Positions 26,502 to 35,220 are shown, counted from the stretch's first letter. The stretch: DNA of 57,491 bases from Lachnospiraceae bacterium (GCA_004557975.1 SFEV01000010.1:1-57491), one strand, 5' to 3'. Made by a program: numbers and translations. Notes: generated by a model not told the origin, from the letters alone.

Positions 26502-26585
26502 TCTGAAAATATGCTGTATTTTCTTTATCCGCCACATGGTCTGTGCTTTCTCTCTTTACAGCCCCTGCGCATGGTCTGTCATGTC

Positions 26586-26816
26586 TCATTCCGCCTCTGT
26601 CAGCTGCTCCGCCAGTTCTTCTGTCAACGCCTCTGTCAGCTGCTCCGTCAGCTCTTCTGTCAACGTCTCTGTCAGTCCCTCTGCGACAGTCTCTTCCGTC
26701 TCCGTCACCATGTATTCCTCCGGAGAAATGCTCTGCATGCTGACCACCAGATAAAGGCTCAGACCTGAACACGCCAGCACTACAGCCACCAGAACTGCAA
26801 ATAAAAATTTCCTCAT
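26586..26816 (-). CDS. Small membrane-anchored protein with Leu-Thr-Glu repeats
   Basis: 76 residues from ATG 26816, 8 bp after the trhP stop, with GGAG about 10 bases before it. Residues 1-28 form a membrane anchor (MRKFLFAVLVAVVLACSGLS). An acidic tail has 12-residue tandem repeats of the type LTEELTEQLTEA, which would make an amphipathic helix. I recognise no family. It is co-directional with trhP and precedes a terminator, so it is the last gene of that transcript. The extracytoplasmic position of the tail is inferred. Confidence 0.6.
   Translation of the reverse strand: MRKFLFAVLVAVVLACSGLSLYLVVSMQSISPEEYMVTETEETVAEGLTETLTEELTEQLTEALTEELAEQLTEAE
26593..26676 (-). repeat. 36-bp tandem repeats
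   Basis: Copies begin at 26593, 26629 and 26665 (last partial). The first two differ at only two bases. They encode the LTE-rich 12-residue units of the small membrane protein. Confidence 0.85.
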
Positions 26817-26823
26817 CTGTCCA

Positions 26824-28053
26824 TCACTCCGCTCTGCGCAAAATATCGTATTTCCCGGCCTGCCCGTCAAGGTTGATCCACAGCTTCTGTTTCGGATGAG
26901 GAGCGCTCTCCATCGCATTTCCCTCATCGTCAAAAATCTCTGTCACAGGTACAGAAATGTCTCTTCCGTCCGGCTTCATGATCTCGATCTTTTCACCGAC
27001 GGAGAATTTGTTTCTCTGCTCAATGCAGTAAAGTCCGTCACTTCGCTGCTCTCCAACTATGCCGAGATACGTATATTCCTTTACGTACGTATTGCTGTCA
27101 TAAATCTGTGATTCATGATCCGGCTTGCCGTAAAAAAATCCGGTCGTAAACTGGCGGTAGGTGCAGTTGGAAATCTGATCACGGTACCAGTCCATGTTCG
27201 CTTCATACAGCGCCGGATCCTTCAGATAATCGTCAATTGCCCTGCGGTAGGTACGGGCAACAGTTGCCACGTACAGAGCCGTCTTCATGCGTCCCTCCAC
27301 CTTCAGACTGTCTATCCCCGCCGCAATCACATCAGGAATATGCTCAATCATGCACAGATCTTTGGAATTAAAGATATATGTGCCGCGCTCATTTTCTTCT
27401 ATGGGCATATACTCTCCCGGTCTTGTCTCCTCCACCACCGCATATTTCCAGCGGCACGGATGAGTGCAGGCACCCTGATTGGCGTCTCTCCCTGTAAAGT
27501 AATTGCTGAGAAGACATCTGCCGGAGTAGGAAATGCACATTGCCCCGTGTACAAAGCTCTCAATCTCCATCTCCTCAGGGATATTGTCACGGATCATGCG
27601 GATCTCCTTCAGTGACAGCTCCCTCGCTGACACGACGCGCTTTGCTCCCTGATTCCACCAGAACCGGTACGTAGCGTAGTTTGTATTGTTTGCCTGGGTG
27701 CTGATATGACGCTCTATCTCCGGGCATACTTTCTTTGCGATTTCAAATACTCCCGGATCGGCAATGATCAGCGCATCCGGCCTCTGCTTCATCGCATTCA
27801 GCTCACGGAAATAATGCTCCACTCCGTCGAGATCGCCATTGTGTGCAAGGATATTGGCCGTAACATACACCTTCACATCATGATCGTGGGCAAACGCAAT
27901 TCCCTCCTCCATCTCCTCCATGGAAAAGTTTTTTGCCTTTGCGCGAAGCCCGAAGGCCTCTCCTCCAATATATACGGCATCTGCGCCAAATATCACTGCT
28001 GTCTTTAATACTTCCAGGCTGCTCGCCGGGATCAGTAATTCCGGATGTCTCAT
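26824..28053 (-). CDS. trhP: U32 family tRNA hydroxylation protein TrhP
   Basis: 409 residues from ATG 28053 (GGAG 6 bases before); earlier in-frame starts overlap trmR and lack a ribosome site. The U32 domain shows MRHPELLIPASSLEVLKTA, FGADAVYIGGEAFGLRAKA and the Cys-rich segment CISYSGRCLLSNYFTGRD with NQGACTHPCRWKY. Family members YegQ and YrrN/YrrO act in prephenate-dependent hydroxylation of uridine 34 in tRNA. The neighbouring trmR, which methylates that product, supports this role over a peptidase. Confidence 0.85.
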   Translation of the reverse strand: MRHPELLIPASSLEVLKTAVIFGADAVYIGGEAFGLRAKAKNFSMEEMEEGIAFAHDHDVKVYVTANILAHNGDLDGVEHYFRELNAMKQRPDALIIADPGVFEIAKKVCPEIERHISTQANNTNYATYRFWWNQGAKRVVSARELSLKEIRMIRDNIPEEMEIESFVHGAMCISYSGRCLLSNYFTGRDANQGACTHPCRWKYAVVEETRPGEYMPIEENERGTYIFNSKDLCMIEHIPDVIAAGIDSLKVEGRMKTALYVATVARTYRRAIDDYLKDPALYEANMDWYRDQISNCTYRQFTTGFFYGKPDHESQIYDSNTYVKEYTYLGIVGEQRSDGLYCIEQRNKFSVGEKIEIMKPDGRDISVPVTEIFDDEGNAMESAPHPKQKLWINLDGQAGKYDILRRAE

Positions 28054-28112
28054 ACAATGCTCCATATTCTGTATTCTCTGTTTCTCATATTTTCTATTAT
28101 TTCTGCTGCGCG

Positions 28113-28802
28113 TCAGTCTCCGCATTCTGTTTCCGGTGTCGGGCTGATCACCGCGTTTTCTTCGGTCTTGACCGTAACCGCCGCACCGTCCCCGACAGGC
28201 ACGATCGAAGTCAGCAGGCCTTTTGTATGCTTCAGCACATAGAGGTACTCCCGCATACGCTTGTATATGGTACGGTTACGACGCTCGACCGCATAATGGG
28301 ACTCGATAATATCTCCGTCCTGCAGCACGTTGTCTGAAATCAGGAGTCCGCCGCATCGCAGAAGACGCAGTGCCTCCGGCAGAAAATGAATATACTGCCC
28401 CTTGGCCGCATCCATAAAAATCAGGTCGTAAGGATCTTCCAGCGTGCGCATCACCTCCGCCGCATCCCCCTCGATCAGAGTGATACGGTCCTGCATGCCG
28501 GAGGCTGCAAAATTATGCCGCGCCTGTGGAATTCGTTTCTCATACTTTTCAATCGTTGTTATCCTGCAGTCCGCATCGGTGTTGGCTGCCATCAGAAGGG
28601 CAGAAAACCCGACTGCCGTACCGACCTCCAGAATCTTCTTCGGTCTGTGAACCGCCAGCAGAACCTTCAGGAAGCTCTGCATATCCTGCCGGATAATCGG
28701 CACATCGTGAGCCAGTGCATCGCGCTCCAGTTCATCCAGGAACTCCCCGTTTCCTGTATCCAGTGAATTGATATAGACTGACATTCGCTCCTGTATAATC
28801 AT
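28113..28802 (-). CDS. trmR: tRNA 5-hydroxyuridine methyltransferase TrmR (YrrM)
   Basis: 229 residues of the class I O-methyltransferase_3 fold. The SAM motif is ILEVGTAVGFSALLMA, followed by ITTIEKYEKRIPQAR and DLIFMDAAKGQYIHFLPEAL with GGLLISDNVL. YrrM of B. subtilis methylates ho5U34 to mo5U34, and the adjacent U32 gene makes the substrate. The same pairing exists in B. subtilis (yrrM-yrrN-yrrO). Confidence 0.87.
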   Translation of the reverse strand: MIIQERMSVYINSLDTGNGEFLDELERDALAHDVPIIRQDMQSFLKVLLAVHRPKKILEVGTAVGFSALLMAANTDADCRITTIEKYEKRIPQARHNFAASGMQDRITLIEGDAAEVMRTLEDPYDLIFMDAAKGQYIHFLPEALRLLRCGGLLISDNVLQDGDIIESHYAVERRNRTIYKRMREYLYVLKHTKGLLTSIVPVGDGAAVTVKTEENAVISPTPETECGD

Positions 28803-28886
28803 ATTCCTGCAATGCTTCCCTTCTTCTGCTCACTGTCAGGCGGATATTCGCAACCCGCTTCGCTACTTGCCCATAACCGAATAACT

Positions 28887-28927
28887 GCTCCGCTGTCTGC
28901 CGGCATATGACGCCGGGCAGAGCGGCT
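28887..28927 (-). terminator. Hairpin after ylbF
   Basis: CCGCT-CTGCC-GGC pairs with GCC-GGCAG-AGCGG with small bulges, starting 4 bp after the ylbF stop in a 128-bp gap before trmR. No U-run follows, so it may be a processing or partial termination stem. Confidence 0.35.
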
Positions 28928-28930
28928 GTG

Positions 28931-29287
28931 TCACAGCTCAATCTGTTCTGCAATCTCCTTCGTATCGAGATCAATCTCCATCGCAATCCGCTCCATCGTG
29001 TGCTGGATGATCCGGCAGACACGCAGTTCCGTATTCAGATAATCATTCACAAGCGGATTTTTTCTGAATTCCTCGTATTCACGACAAAGCCGTTCCTGTT
29101 CCCCGTACATATCCAGAGGCTCCTGCGAGTTCTGGACATCATATACGTGCTTGCGGAACTCGTTGATCTTTTTGCGGAGCTCCGGGTCCTGCTTCACACT
29201 TTCACTGATTTTCTGATACTGACGGTATTCCCTGCTGTTCAGTATTGCCTGAATCAGCTCCGTAGTACAGGCTTCTATCTTTTTCAT
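28931..29287 (-). CDS. YlbF family regulator
   Basis: 118 residues from ATG 29287 (a TTG at 29299 is an alternative). All-helical, with the Com_YlbF features: DPELRKKINEFRKHVYDVQN and EEFRKNPLVNDYLNTE. In B. subtilis YlbF/YmcA/YaaT form a complex that guides RNase Y; here the gene follows RNase J by 4 bp, so a link to mRNA decay is plausible but inferred. Confidence 0.8.
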   Translation of the reverse strand: MKKIEACTTELIQAILNSREYRQYQKISESVKQDPELRKKINEFRKHVYDVQNSQEPLDMYGEQERLCREYEEFRKNPLVNDYLNTELRVCRIIQHTMERIAMEIDLDTKEIAEQIEL

Positions 29288-29291
29288 ATCG

Positions 29292-30971
29292 TTACTCAAC
29301 TTCCATGATAATCGGCAGTATCATCGGGCGCCTCTTCGTGCGCTTCCACAGGAAATCTCCCAGGGAATCGCGGATGGAATTCTTGATCTTGCTCCAGTCC
29401 GTAATGCGGTGGGAAATACAGTTCTCCATAGTATCTTCCACAATACTGCGTGCTTCATCCATCAGGTCCTCAGCCTCCCGGACATAAACGAAGCCGCGGG
29501 ATACGATATCCGGACCTGCCAGAATCTGTCCCGTATATTTTTCCAGTGTCAGCACGGCAATCACAATGCCGTCCTCCGCCAGATGCTGTCTGTCTCTCAG
29601 AACGATGTTGCCCACATCGCCGACACCGAGTCCGTCCACAAGAATGGAGCCTGTCTGTACGTGTCCTGCCACTCTGGCGCTGTTTTCATCCATTTCAAGC
29701 ACATCACCCGGCTTCAGCATGAAAATATGATCCTTGTCGATTCCAAGCTTTTCCGCAATACCTGCCTGTGCTTTCATATGGCGGTATTCACCGTGAACCG
29801 GAACAGAATACTTCGGCTTCACAAGAGAATAAATCAGCTTGATCTCCTCCTGGCAGGCATGTCCCGACACGTGCGTATCCTGGAAAATCACGTTGGCACC
29901 CTTCATGGACAGCTCGTTGATAACCCTGGAGACTGCCTTTTCGTTTCCCGGGATGGGATTGGAGCTGAAAATGACGGTATCTCCCGGCTTGATACTGACT
30001 TTCTTGTGCATGTTGGAAGCAATTCTTGAGAGAGCAGCCATCGACTCTCCCTGGCTTCCTGTCGTGATCAGCACCATCTGCTCGTCAGGATAATTCTTCA
30101 TCTGCTCCAGCTCAATCAGCGTATTGTCCGGAATATTCAGATATCCCAGCTCTGACGCCGTCGAGATGACATTGACCATGCTGCGGCCTTCCACGACAAC
30201 CTTTCTTCCGTATTTGTCCGCAGAATTGATGATCTGCTGTACACGGTCCACATTCGAGGCAAAGGTCGCAATGATAATTCTCTTGTTTTTGTGCTCTGCA
30301 AACAGGTTGTCAAAAGTTCTTCCCACGGTCCGCTCAGATGCAGTAAAACCGGGGCGCTCTGCATTTGTACTGTCACACATCAGGGCCAGGACTCCCTTTT
30401 TCCCGATCTCCGCAAAGCGCTGCAGGTCAATGGCATCTCCGAATACCGGCGTGTAGTCCACCTTGAAGTCGCCCGTGTGCACCACAATTCCAGCCGGGGA
30501 ATAAATGGCAAGTGCCACTGCATCCGCGATACTGTGATTCGTCTTGATAAATTCTATTCTGAATTCACCGAGATTAATCGACTGGCCGGGCTTTACAACC
30601 TTGCGCTTCGTTGTGCGCATCAGGCCGTGCTCGGTCAGCTTCCGCTCGATCAGTCCCATAGTCAGCTTCGTCGCATACAGCGGAACGCTGAGCTCCTTCA
30701 GAATATAAGGCAGTGCACCGATATGGTCCTCGTGACCATGAGTAAATACAATGCCCTTGACCTTATCGATATTTTCTTTCAGATACGTGACATCAGGGAT
30801 CACAAGATCGATTCCCAGCATATCATTTTCCGGGAAAGCCAGACCGCAGTCCACCACCACAATACTGTTGTTGTACTCAAACGCTGTCATGTTCATACCG
30901 ATCAGCCCCAGTCCGCCGATCGGAATGATTTTCACCTTCATATTGTTGTCATTCATTTTGTCTTTTTTCAA
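29292..30971 (-). CDS. rnj: Ribonuclease J
   Basis: 559 residues from a TTG at 30971 with GGAGGTG ahead (ATG at 30956 is an alternative). The metallo-beta-lactamase/beta-CASP fold is clear: metal site HGHEDH (78-83), NHSIADA, HTGDFKVDYTP, DSTNAERPGFT, TTGSQGE, and the C-terminal VHGEYRHMKA. RNase J degrades and matures RNA from the 5' end. It is part of the ireB-ruvX-DUF1292-rnj-ylbF run. Confidence 0.95.
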   Translation of the reverse strand: MKKDKMNDNNMKVKIIPIGGLGLIGMNMTAFEYNNSIVVVDCGLAFPENDMLGIDLVIPDVTYLKENIDKVKGIVFTHGHEDHIGALPYILKELSVPLYATKLTMGLIERKLTEHGLMRTTKRKVVKPGQSINLGEFRIEFIKTNHSIADAVALAIYSPAGIVVHTGDFKVDYTPVFGDAIDLQRFAEIGKKGVLALMCDSTNAERPGFTASERTVGRTFDNLFAEHKNKRIIIATFASNVDRVQQIINSADKYGRKVVVEGRSMVNVISTASELGYLNIPDNTLIELEQMKNYPDEQMVLITTGSQGESMAALSRIASNMHKKVSIKPGDTVIFSSNPIPGNEKAVSRVINELSMKGANVIFQDTHVSGHACQEEIKLIYSLVKPKYSVPVHGEYRHMKAQAGIAEKLGIDKDHIFMLKPGDVLEMDENSARVAGHVQTGSILVDGLGVGDVGNIVLRDRQHLAEDGIVIAVLTLEKYTGQILAGPDIVSRGFVYVREAEDLMDEARSIVEDTMENCISHRITDWSKIKNSIRDSLGDFLWKRTKRRPMILPIIMEVE

Positions 30972-31048
30972 TCTGCACCTCCATGATAATAGCGGAATAC
31001 ACGATGCATTCCGTCGCCCATTAATGATTTATATATATTCTTTCTTTC

Positions 31049-31312
31049 TCAGAGCTCAATATCCACGTCTTCAAGAAGCTCTGCAAAAATCTTTGATACG
31101 GCCTCCAGCTCATCGTCATCTTCCACAAATATATAGCGTGCCTCTTCTTCCCCGTCTGATGACAGATCTTTCAGAATATATGCATCCGCCTCATCGTCCT
31201 CTGTCTCTGTCACAAGCAGATAGGATATGCCGTTGATTCTGGTCTCCTCCACTACAAAGAACCCGACCGCTTCTTCTTCTCCGACCGGGCAAAACTCAAT
31301 TTTTTTATTCAT
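31049..31312 (-). CDS. DUF1292 domain protein (YrzB-like)
   Basis: 87 residues, highly acidic. The N-terminal KKIEFCPVGEEEAVGFFVVEE and NGISYLLVTE followed by DDEADAYIL fit DUF1292. Function unknown. It overlaps the end of ruvX by 8 bp, the conserved order ireB-ruvX-yrzB of Firmicutes. Confidence 0.88.
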   Translation of the reverse strand: MNKKIEFCPVGEEEAVGFFVVEETRINGISYLLVTETEDDEADAYILKDLSSDGEEEARYIFVEDDDELEAVSKIFAELLEDVDIEL

Positions 31313-31742
31313 GCTTTATCCTTTCAAGGCTGTCCAGATATCCCTGCAGGATATAGACAGCTGCAATCATGTCCACGTATTCTTTTCGGTTTTCACGGCG
31401 AACGCCGCTCTCCATCAGTGTCCGGTTGGCCGATACTGTTGTGAGACGCTCATCCCACATGACAACAGGAAGTCCCGTCCTGCGCTCAAGCATCTCCTTA
31501 AATGCAAGGGACTTCTGTGCCCTGTCACCGATGGTATTATTCATATTCTTCGGAAAACCAAGCACGATCGTTGTGATCTGGTACTCCTGTACCAGTGTCT
31601 CAATCCGTGCAAGTGTTCTGCGAAGCTTGTTTTCCTGTTCTCTTCTGATGATTTCGATCCCCTGCGCAGTGAGCCCCAGCGGGTCGCTGACCGCAACACC
31701 GACAGTTCTGGAACCAAAATCAAGTCCCATCACACGGATCAT
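31305..31742 (-). CDS. ruvX: RuvX/YqgF family nuclease
   Basis: 145 residues. The RNase H-like fold starts MGLDFGSRTVGVAVSDPLG, with VLGFPKNMNNT and MWDERLTT following. Family members act in pre-16S rRNA 5' end maturation and were first proposed as Holliday junction resolvases. The start overlaps the ireB stop as ATGA. Confidence 0.93.
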   Translation of the reverse strand: MIRVMGLDFGSRTVGVAVSDPLGLTAQGIEIIRREQENKLRRTLARIETLVQEYQITTIVLGFPKNMNNTIGDRAQKSLAFKEMLERRTGLPVVMWDERLTTVSANRTLMESGVRRENRKEYVDMIAAVYILQGYLDSLERIKHE

Positions 31743-32014
31743 TCCTTATCCTGCTGCCATGATTTGTTCTTGATGTATTCTCTCAGCAGCTCCTCCACCA
31801 GCTCATCGCGTTCCACCTTCATGATCATGCTGCGCGCATTCTTGTGGCTGGTAATATACGTCGGGTCCCCGGACATAATATATCCAACAATCTGATTGAC
31901 TGGATTATACCCTTTTTCCTCCATCGCATTGTATACAATATCCAGCACCATTTTTACACGCGTCTCCGGATCTGTGCTGAATGTAAAGTATTGTGTGTTA
32001 TTAATATCTGCCAT
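31739..32014 (-). CDS. ireB: IreB family regulatory protein
   Basis: 91 residues, full family length. YFTFSTDPETRVKMVLDIVY and GYNPVNQIVGYIMSGDPTYI are diagnostic. In enterococci IreB is phosphorylated by the Ser/Thr kinase IreK and affects cephalosporin tolerance. It is the first gene of the run, with its own promoter (32050-32078). Confidence 0.93.
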   Translation of the reverse strand: MADINNTQYFTFSTDPETRVKMVLDIVYNAMEEKGYNPVNQIVGYIMSGDPTYITSHKNARSMIMKVERDELVEELLREYIKNKSWQQDKE

Positions 32015-32049
32015 CTTCTCACGTCCTTATCAAAAGTATGCCTGCTGTT

Positions 32050-32078
32050 ATTCTAATATAATTCAGGCAAGAATTCAA
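32050..32078 (-). promoter_or_regulatory. Promoter of the ireB-ruvX run
   Basis: TTGAAT (32078-32073), 17 nt, TAGAAT (32055-32050) on the minus strand; AAGGA precedes the ireB ATG. Confidence 0.55.
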
Positions 32079-32176
32079 TCCTTTTTCACAGGCTCTTCAT
32101 TAATCCATATTACTGTCGTGAATCACTTTCTTACGCCGCCGTACAGCAAGTGTATGGAGGCTATTTGAACAGTAAC

Positions 32177-33547
32177 TTACCTGTCCATCTGCTGCAGGCA
32201 GAATATATGGGGTTCCAGCTCATGTCCAAGCACGCCGCAGAGCGTAACATTTTCATAGCTGATCCCGTCACAGGCAGGAACAGCCGCACGGATATATTCC
32301 TTCGTATAACCGACATAATATGCCTGCCCGCAGATTTCCGTCTTTTCTTCAAAGAGCACCTGAACACTTCTCCCCTGATACTGCTGCTCAAACTCTCTGC
32401 GGTTCTGCTCTCCCAGCGCAATCAGCCGGTCGCTGCGGACACCCTTTACCTGCTCCGGAATCTGATCTTTCATGGCGGCTGCCCTTGTTCCGTGACGTCT
32501 GGAATATTTGAAAATATGTGTTTCATACAGCTTTATTCCCGACAGAAACTCCACTGTCTCCTCAAACTCCGCCTCCGTCTCACCCGGGAATCCCACGATA
32601 ACATCTGTAGTGATGGCCGGATGATCAAATACGCTGCGCAAAATATCACACCGCGCTTCGAATTCCTCCGCCGTATACCGGCGGTTCATGCGTTTCAGTG
32701 TCTCGCTGCAGCCACTCTGCAGCGACAGATGAAAGTGAGGACAGAATTTCGGAAGCTCTGCCAGTGACCTGGCAAACTCTTCGGTCACAATTCCCGGCTC
32801 CAGAGACCCGAGACGGATCCGCTCAATTCCTTCCACGTCATGGACAGCACGGATCAGATCCAGGAGTGTGACGCCCAGATCCACGCCGTAGGAGCTCAGA
32901 TGGATGCCGGTCAGCACCACTTCCCGGCAGCCATTTGCAGCAAGCACCTGCGCTTCCCGGAGCACATCCTCCATGGTCCGGCTGCGAACCCTTCCTCTGG
33001 CGTACGGAATAATGCAGTACGTACAGAACTGATTGCACCCATCCTGCACCTTCATATAGGCACGCGTATGCTCCTCCGTCCTTGATATGGACAGACTCTC
33101 GTATTCTTTCGTATGGTTGATATCAATCTTTTTGTGATAGCCTGGCAGCTGCCCTTCCCCGGTACCCGCGGCACTGCAGTCATACGATGCCTCTTCCCGC
33201 TCTCTGTAAAAGGATTCCAGCGCTTCGATCAGATCTTTCTTGCTGTTGTTTCCGAGCACAATGTCAATGGCAGCATCATTTTCCGCCGGCTCCCTGGCCG
33301 TCTGCACATAACAGCCTGTTGCCACCACGACCGCCTGCGGATTCATTTTTCTCGCCCTGTGCAGCATCTGCCGCGATTTCCGGTCTGCGATGTTGGTGAC
33401 GGAGCACGTATTGATCACATAAACATCCGCCCCCGGCGCAAAGGGCACGATCTCGTACCCGGCCTCCTCCAGAAGCTGACGCATCGCCTCTGTCTCATAC
33501 GCATTTACCTTGCATCCAAGGTTATGAAGTGCTGCCTTTTTACTCAT
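32177..33547 (-). CDS. mtaB: tRNA t6A37 methylthiotransferase MtaB
   Basis: 456 residues. The N-terminal MTTase domain shows HNLGCKVNAYETEAM, and the radical SAM motif CNQFCTYCIIPYARGR binds the cluster; HIFKYSRRHGTRAA precedes the C-terminal TRAM-like domain. It adds a methylthio group to t6A at position 37 of tRNAs. The YqeV/MtaB type is favoured over MiaB by the short N-terminus. Confidence 0.92.
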   Translation of the reverse strand: MSKKAALHNLGCKVNAYETEAMRQLLEEAGYEIVPFAPGADVYVINTCSVTNIADRKSRQMLHRARKMNPQAVVVATGCYVQTAREPAENDAAIDIVLGNNSKKDLIEALESFYREREEASYDCSAAGTGEGQLPGYHKKIDINHTKEYESLSISRTEEHTRAYMKVQDGCNQFCTYCIIPYARGRVRSRTMEDVLREAQVLAANGCREVVLTGIHLSSYGVDLGVTLLDLIRAVHDVEGIERIRLGSLEPGIVTEEFARSLAELPKFCPHFHLSLQSGCSETLKRMNRRYTAEEFEARCDILRSVFDHPAITTDVIVGFPGETEAEFEETVEFLSGIKLYETHIFKYSRRHGTRAAAMKDQIPEQVKGVRSDRLIALGEQNRREFEQQYQGRSVQVLFEEKTEICGQAYYVGYTKEYIRAAVPACDGISYENVTLCGVLGHELEPHIFCLQQMDR

Positions 33548-33619
33548 CTGTTTCCTCCGTTTTCGGCATAATAACGAATAAAATCAATTTTCTTCGTCTG
33601 TTTTCCGTCTGACTTTCCC

Positions 33620-33648
33620 TTGACTTTTAAACCCTCAGCCGTTAAGAT
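33620..33648 (+). promoter_or_regulatory. Promoter of the HPr-like gene
   Basis: TTGACT (33620-33625), 17 nt, TAAGAT (33643-33648), then GGGAGG (33676-33681) 10 bases before the ATG. Confidence 0.55.
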
Positions 33649-33691
33649 TAAAGTGTTGATAAAACAAAACGAAACGGGAGGATTTTAATCT

Positions 33692-33922
33692 ATGAAAACA
33701 GTTCAGATTTCTTTAAATTCAATTGATAAGGTAAAATCTTTCGTAAATGATATCACTAAGTTCAACAATGACTTTGATCTTGTTTCCGGAAGATACGTAA
33801 TCGATGCAAAATCTATCATGGGTATCTTCAGTCTTGATCTCTCCAAGCCGATTGATCTGAATATCCATGCAGAGGACAACATCGATGAGATCCTGAGTGT
33901 ACTGTCCGCATACATCATCTGA
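33692..33922 (+). CDS. HPr-like protein lacking the phospho-histidine
   Basis: 76 residues. The fold and the central motif AKSIMGIFSLDL match HPr/Crh, with the regulatory serine at S41 (Ser46 of HPr). The HARPA segment that carries His15 is replaced by NSIDKVKS, so it cannot carry PTS phosphate by the usual route. It could work as a Crh-like signal of HPr kinase, or be a structural relative only. It is a single plus-strand gene with its own promoter and terminator amid minus-strand genes. Confidence 0.75.
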   Translation: MKTVQISLNSIDKVKSFVNDITKFNNDFDLVSGRYVIDAKSIMGIFSLDLSKPIDLNIHAEDNIDEILSVLSAYII

Positions 33923-33957
33923 TTTCAGGGATTTCTTTATGAAATTCTGTTCATAAT

Positions 33958-34005
33958 GGCTGCAGCAAACGATGTCATGGTTTGCCGCAGCCGTTTTCTT
34001 TTTCA
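33958..34005 (+). terminator. Terminator after the HPr-like gene
   Basis: GGCTGCAGCAAAC/GTTTGCCGCAGCC (13-bp stem with one mismatch, 33958-33992) is followed by GTTTTCTTTTTC. It lies between convergent genes. Confidence 0.85.
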
Positions 34006-34009
34006 ATGC

Positions 34010-35188
34010 TTACTCTATCCGGATAACTTCCGTCGTATCTATGGCTGTTTTTACCAGCTCGTCAATCTTTTCCTGCAGCTTTAATTCCGAACGCCTGATC
34101 ACGTTCAGATTCGGCTTTGTAACCGGATGCTTTGCGACAAAAATCGTACAGCAGTCCTCAAATGGCAGGATAGATGTCTCATACGTGCCTATTTTTTCTG
34201 CAATGTCCACAATCTCCTGTTTGTCATTTCCGATCAGCGGACGGAAAACAGGGATCGTGCACACTTCATTTGTGGCGGCAAGGCTCTGCATTGTCTGGCT
34301 CGCCACCTGTCCGATGCTCTCACCCGTAATCAGCGCAAGAGCTCCCGTTTCTTTTGCAAAATGCTCTGCAATCTTCATCATATAACGGCGCATGATAATC
34401 GTCAGCTCATCATGAGGACATTTTTCATAAATGTACAGCTGAATATCTGTAAAATTGACAACATGCAGATTGATGGGGCCGGAATACCTGGCCACCTGTC
34501 TTGCCAGATCAACCACCTTCTGCTTTGCGCGCTCGCTGGTGTAGGGCGGAGCGTGGAAGTACGTTGCATCCAGCTTCACGCCGCGCTTGCAGATCATATA
34601 GCCCGCCACCGGGCTGTCAATCCCGCCGGAGAGCAGCAGCATCGCTTTTCCGTTTGTACCCACCGGCATACCGCCCGGTCCCGGAATAATTCTGGAATAA
34701 ATATATATTTTTTCGCGGATCTCCACGTGAAGCATGATCTCCGGGTTGTGGACATCCACGCGCATCCCGGGGAATGCGTTGAGAATCATACCACCCAACT
34801 CACAGTTGACATCGTTGGACTCCATGGGATACGACTTGCGCGCGCGGCGTGTAAACACCTTGAAGGTCTGATTGTGTTCCTCGTATACATTTTCCAGGAA
34901 ATGAATCACATCCTGTCCCAGAGTTTCCAGACCGCGGTCCTCCACCTTCATGACGGGACAGATGCCCACAATGCCGAATACACATTTCAGCGCTTCCACC
35001 GTCTCATCGAAATCATAATCATCGTCACAGTCCACATAAATGCGGCCCTGCTCCTTGTAAACACTGAATTCTCCATCCACTTTTTTCAGCGCATGACAAA
35101 TCTGGCGCACCAGCGCATCCTCGAAGAGATGGCGGTTTTTTCCCTTGATGCCGATCTCTCCGTACTTGATTAATAAAGTTTTAAACAT
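34010..35188 (-). CDS. thiI: tRNA 4-thiouridine synthase ThiI
   Basis: 392 residues from ATG 35188 (upstream TTG at 35224 rejected). THUMP domain in the first 170 residues, then the PP-loop LLSGGIDSPVAGYMICKRG. No rhodanese domain follows, as in Firmicutes. It makes s4U8 in tRNA with sulfur from the cysteine desulfurase encoded just upstream (33 bp), as with NifZ-ThiI in B. subtilis. Confidence 0.94.
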   Translation of the reverse strand: MFKTLLIKYGEIGIKGKNRHLFEDALVRQICHALKKVDGEFSVYKEQGRIYVDCDDDYDFDETVEALKCVFGIVGICPVMKVEDRGLETLGQDVIHFLENVYEEHNQTFKVFTRRARKSYPMESNDVNCELGGMILNAFPGMRVDVHNPEIMLHVEIREKIYIYSRIIPGPGGMPVGTNGKAMLLLSGGIDSPVAGYMICKRGVKLDATYFHAPPYTSERAKQKVVDLARQVARYSGPINLHVVNFTDIQLYIYEKCPHDELTIIMRRYMMKIAEHFAKETGALALITGESIGQVASQTMQSLAATNEVCTIPVFRPLIGNDKQEIVDIAEKIGTYETSILPFEDCCTIFVAKHPVTKPNLNVIRRSELKLQEKIDELVKTAIDTTEVIRIE

Positions 35189-35220
35189 ATCTGCTGTTTC
35201 CTTTTCTGTAATTATTGCGG

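Larger units (their letters stand above)
26200..26585. other. Gene-free stretch between livK and the small membrane peptide gene
   Basis: It contains the livK ribosome site and promoter (26279-26307) and the terminator at 26443-26501. Between 26310 and 26440 I recognise no gene, repeat or riboswitch. Confidence 0.5.

Noticed and set aside
26593..26676. 36-bp repeats as a CRISPR array
   Set aside because: The repeats are directly adjacent without spacers and lie inside a reading frame.
26464..26772. Alternative minus frame with Arg/Gly/Asp repeats (RGGTDRD type)
   Set aside because: It is the other-frame reading of the 36-bp repeats; the LTE frame has a membrane anchor and follows trhP closely.
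34127..35173. Long plus-strand open frame (348 codons) opposite thiI
   Set aside because: Antisense to an unmistakable ThiI; no family features.
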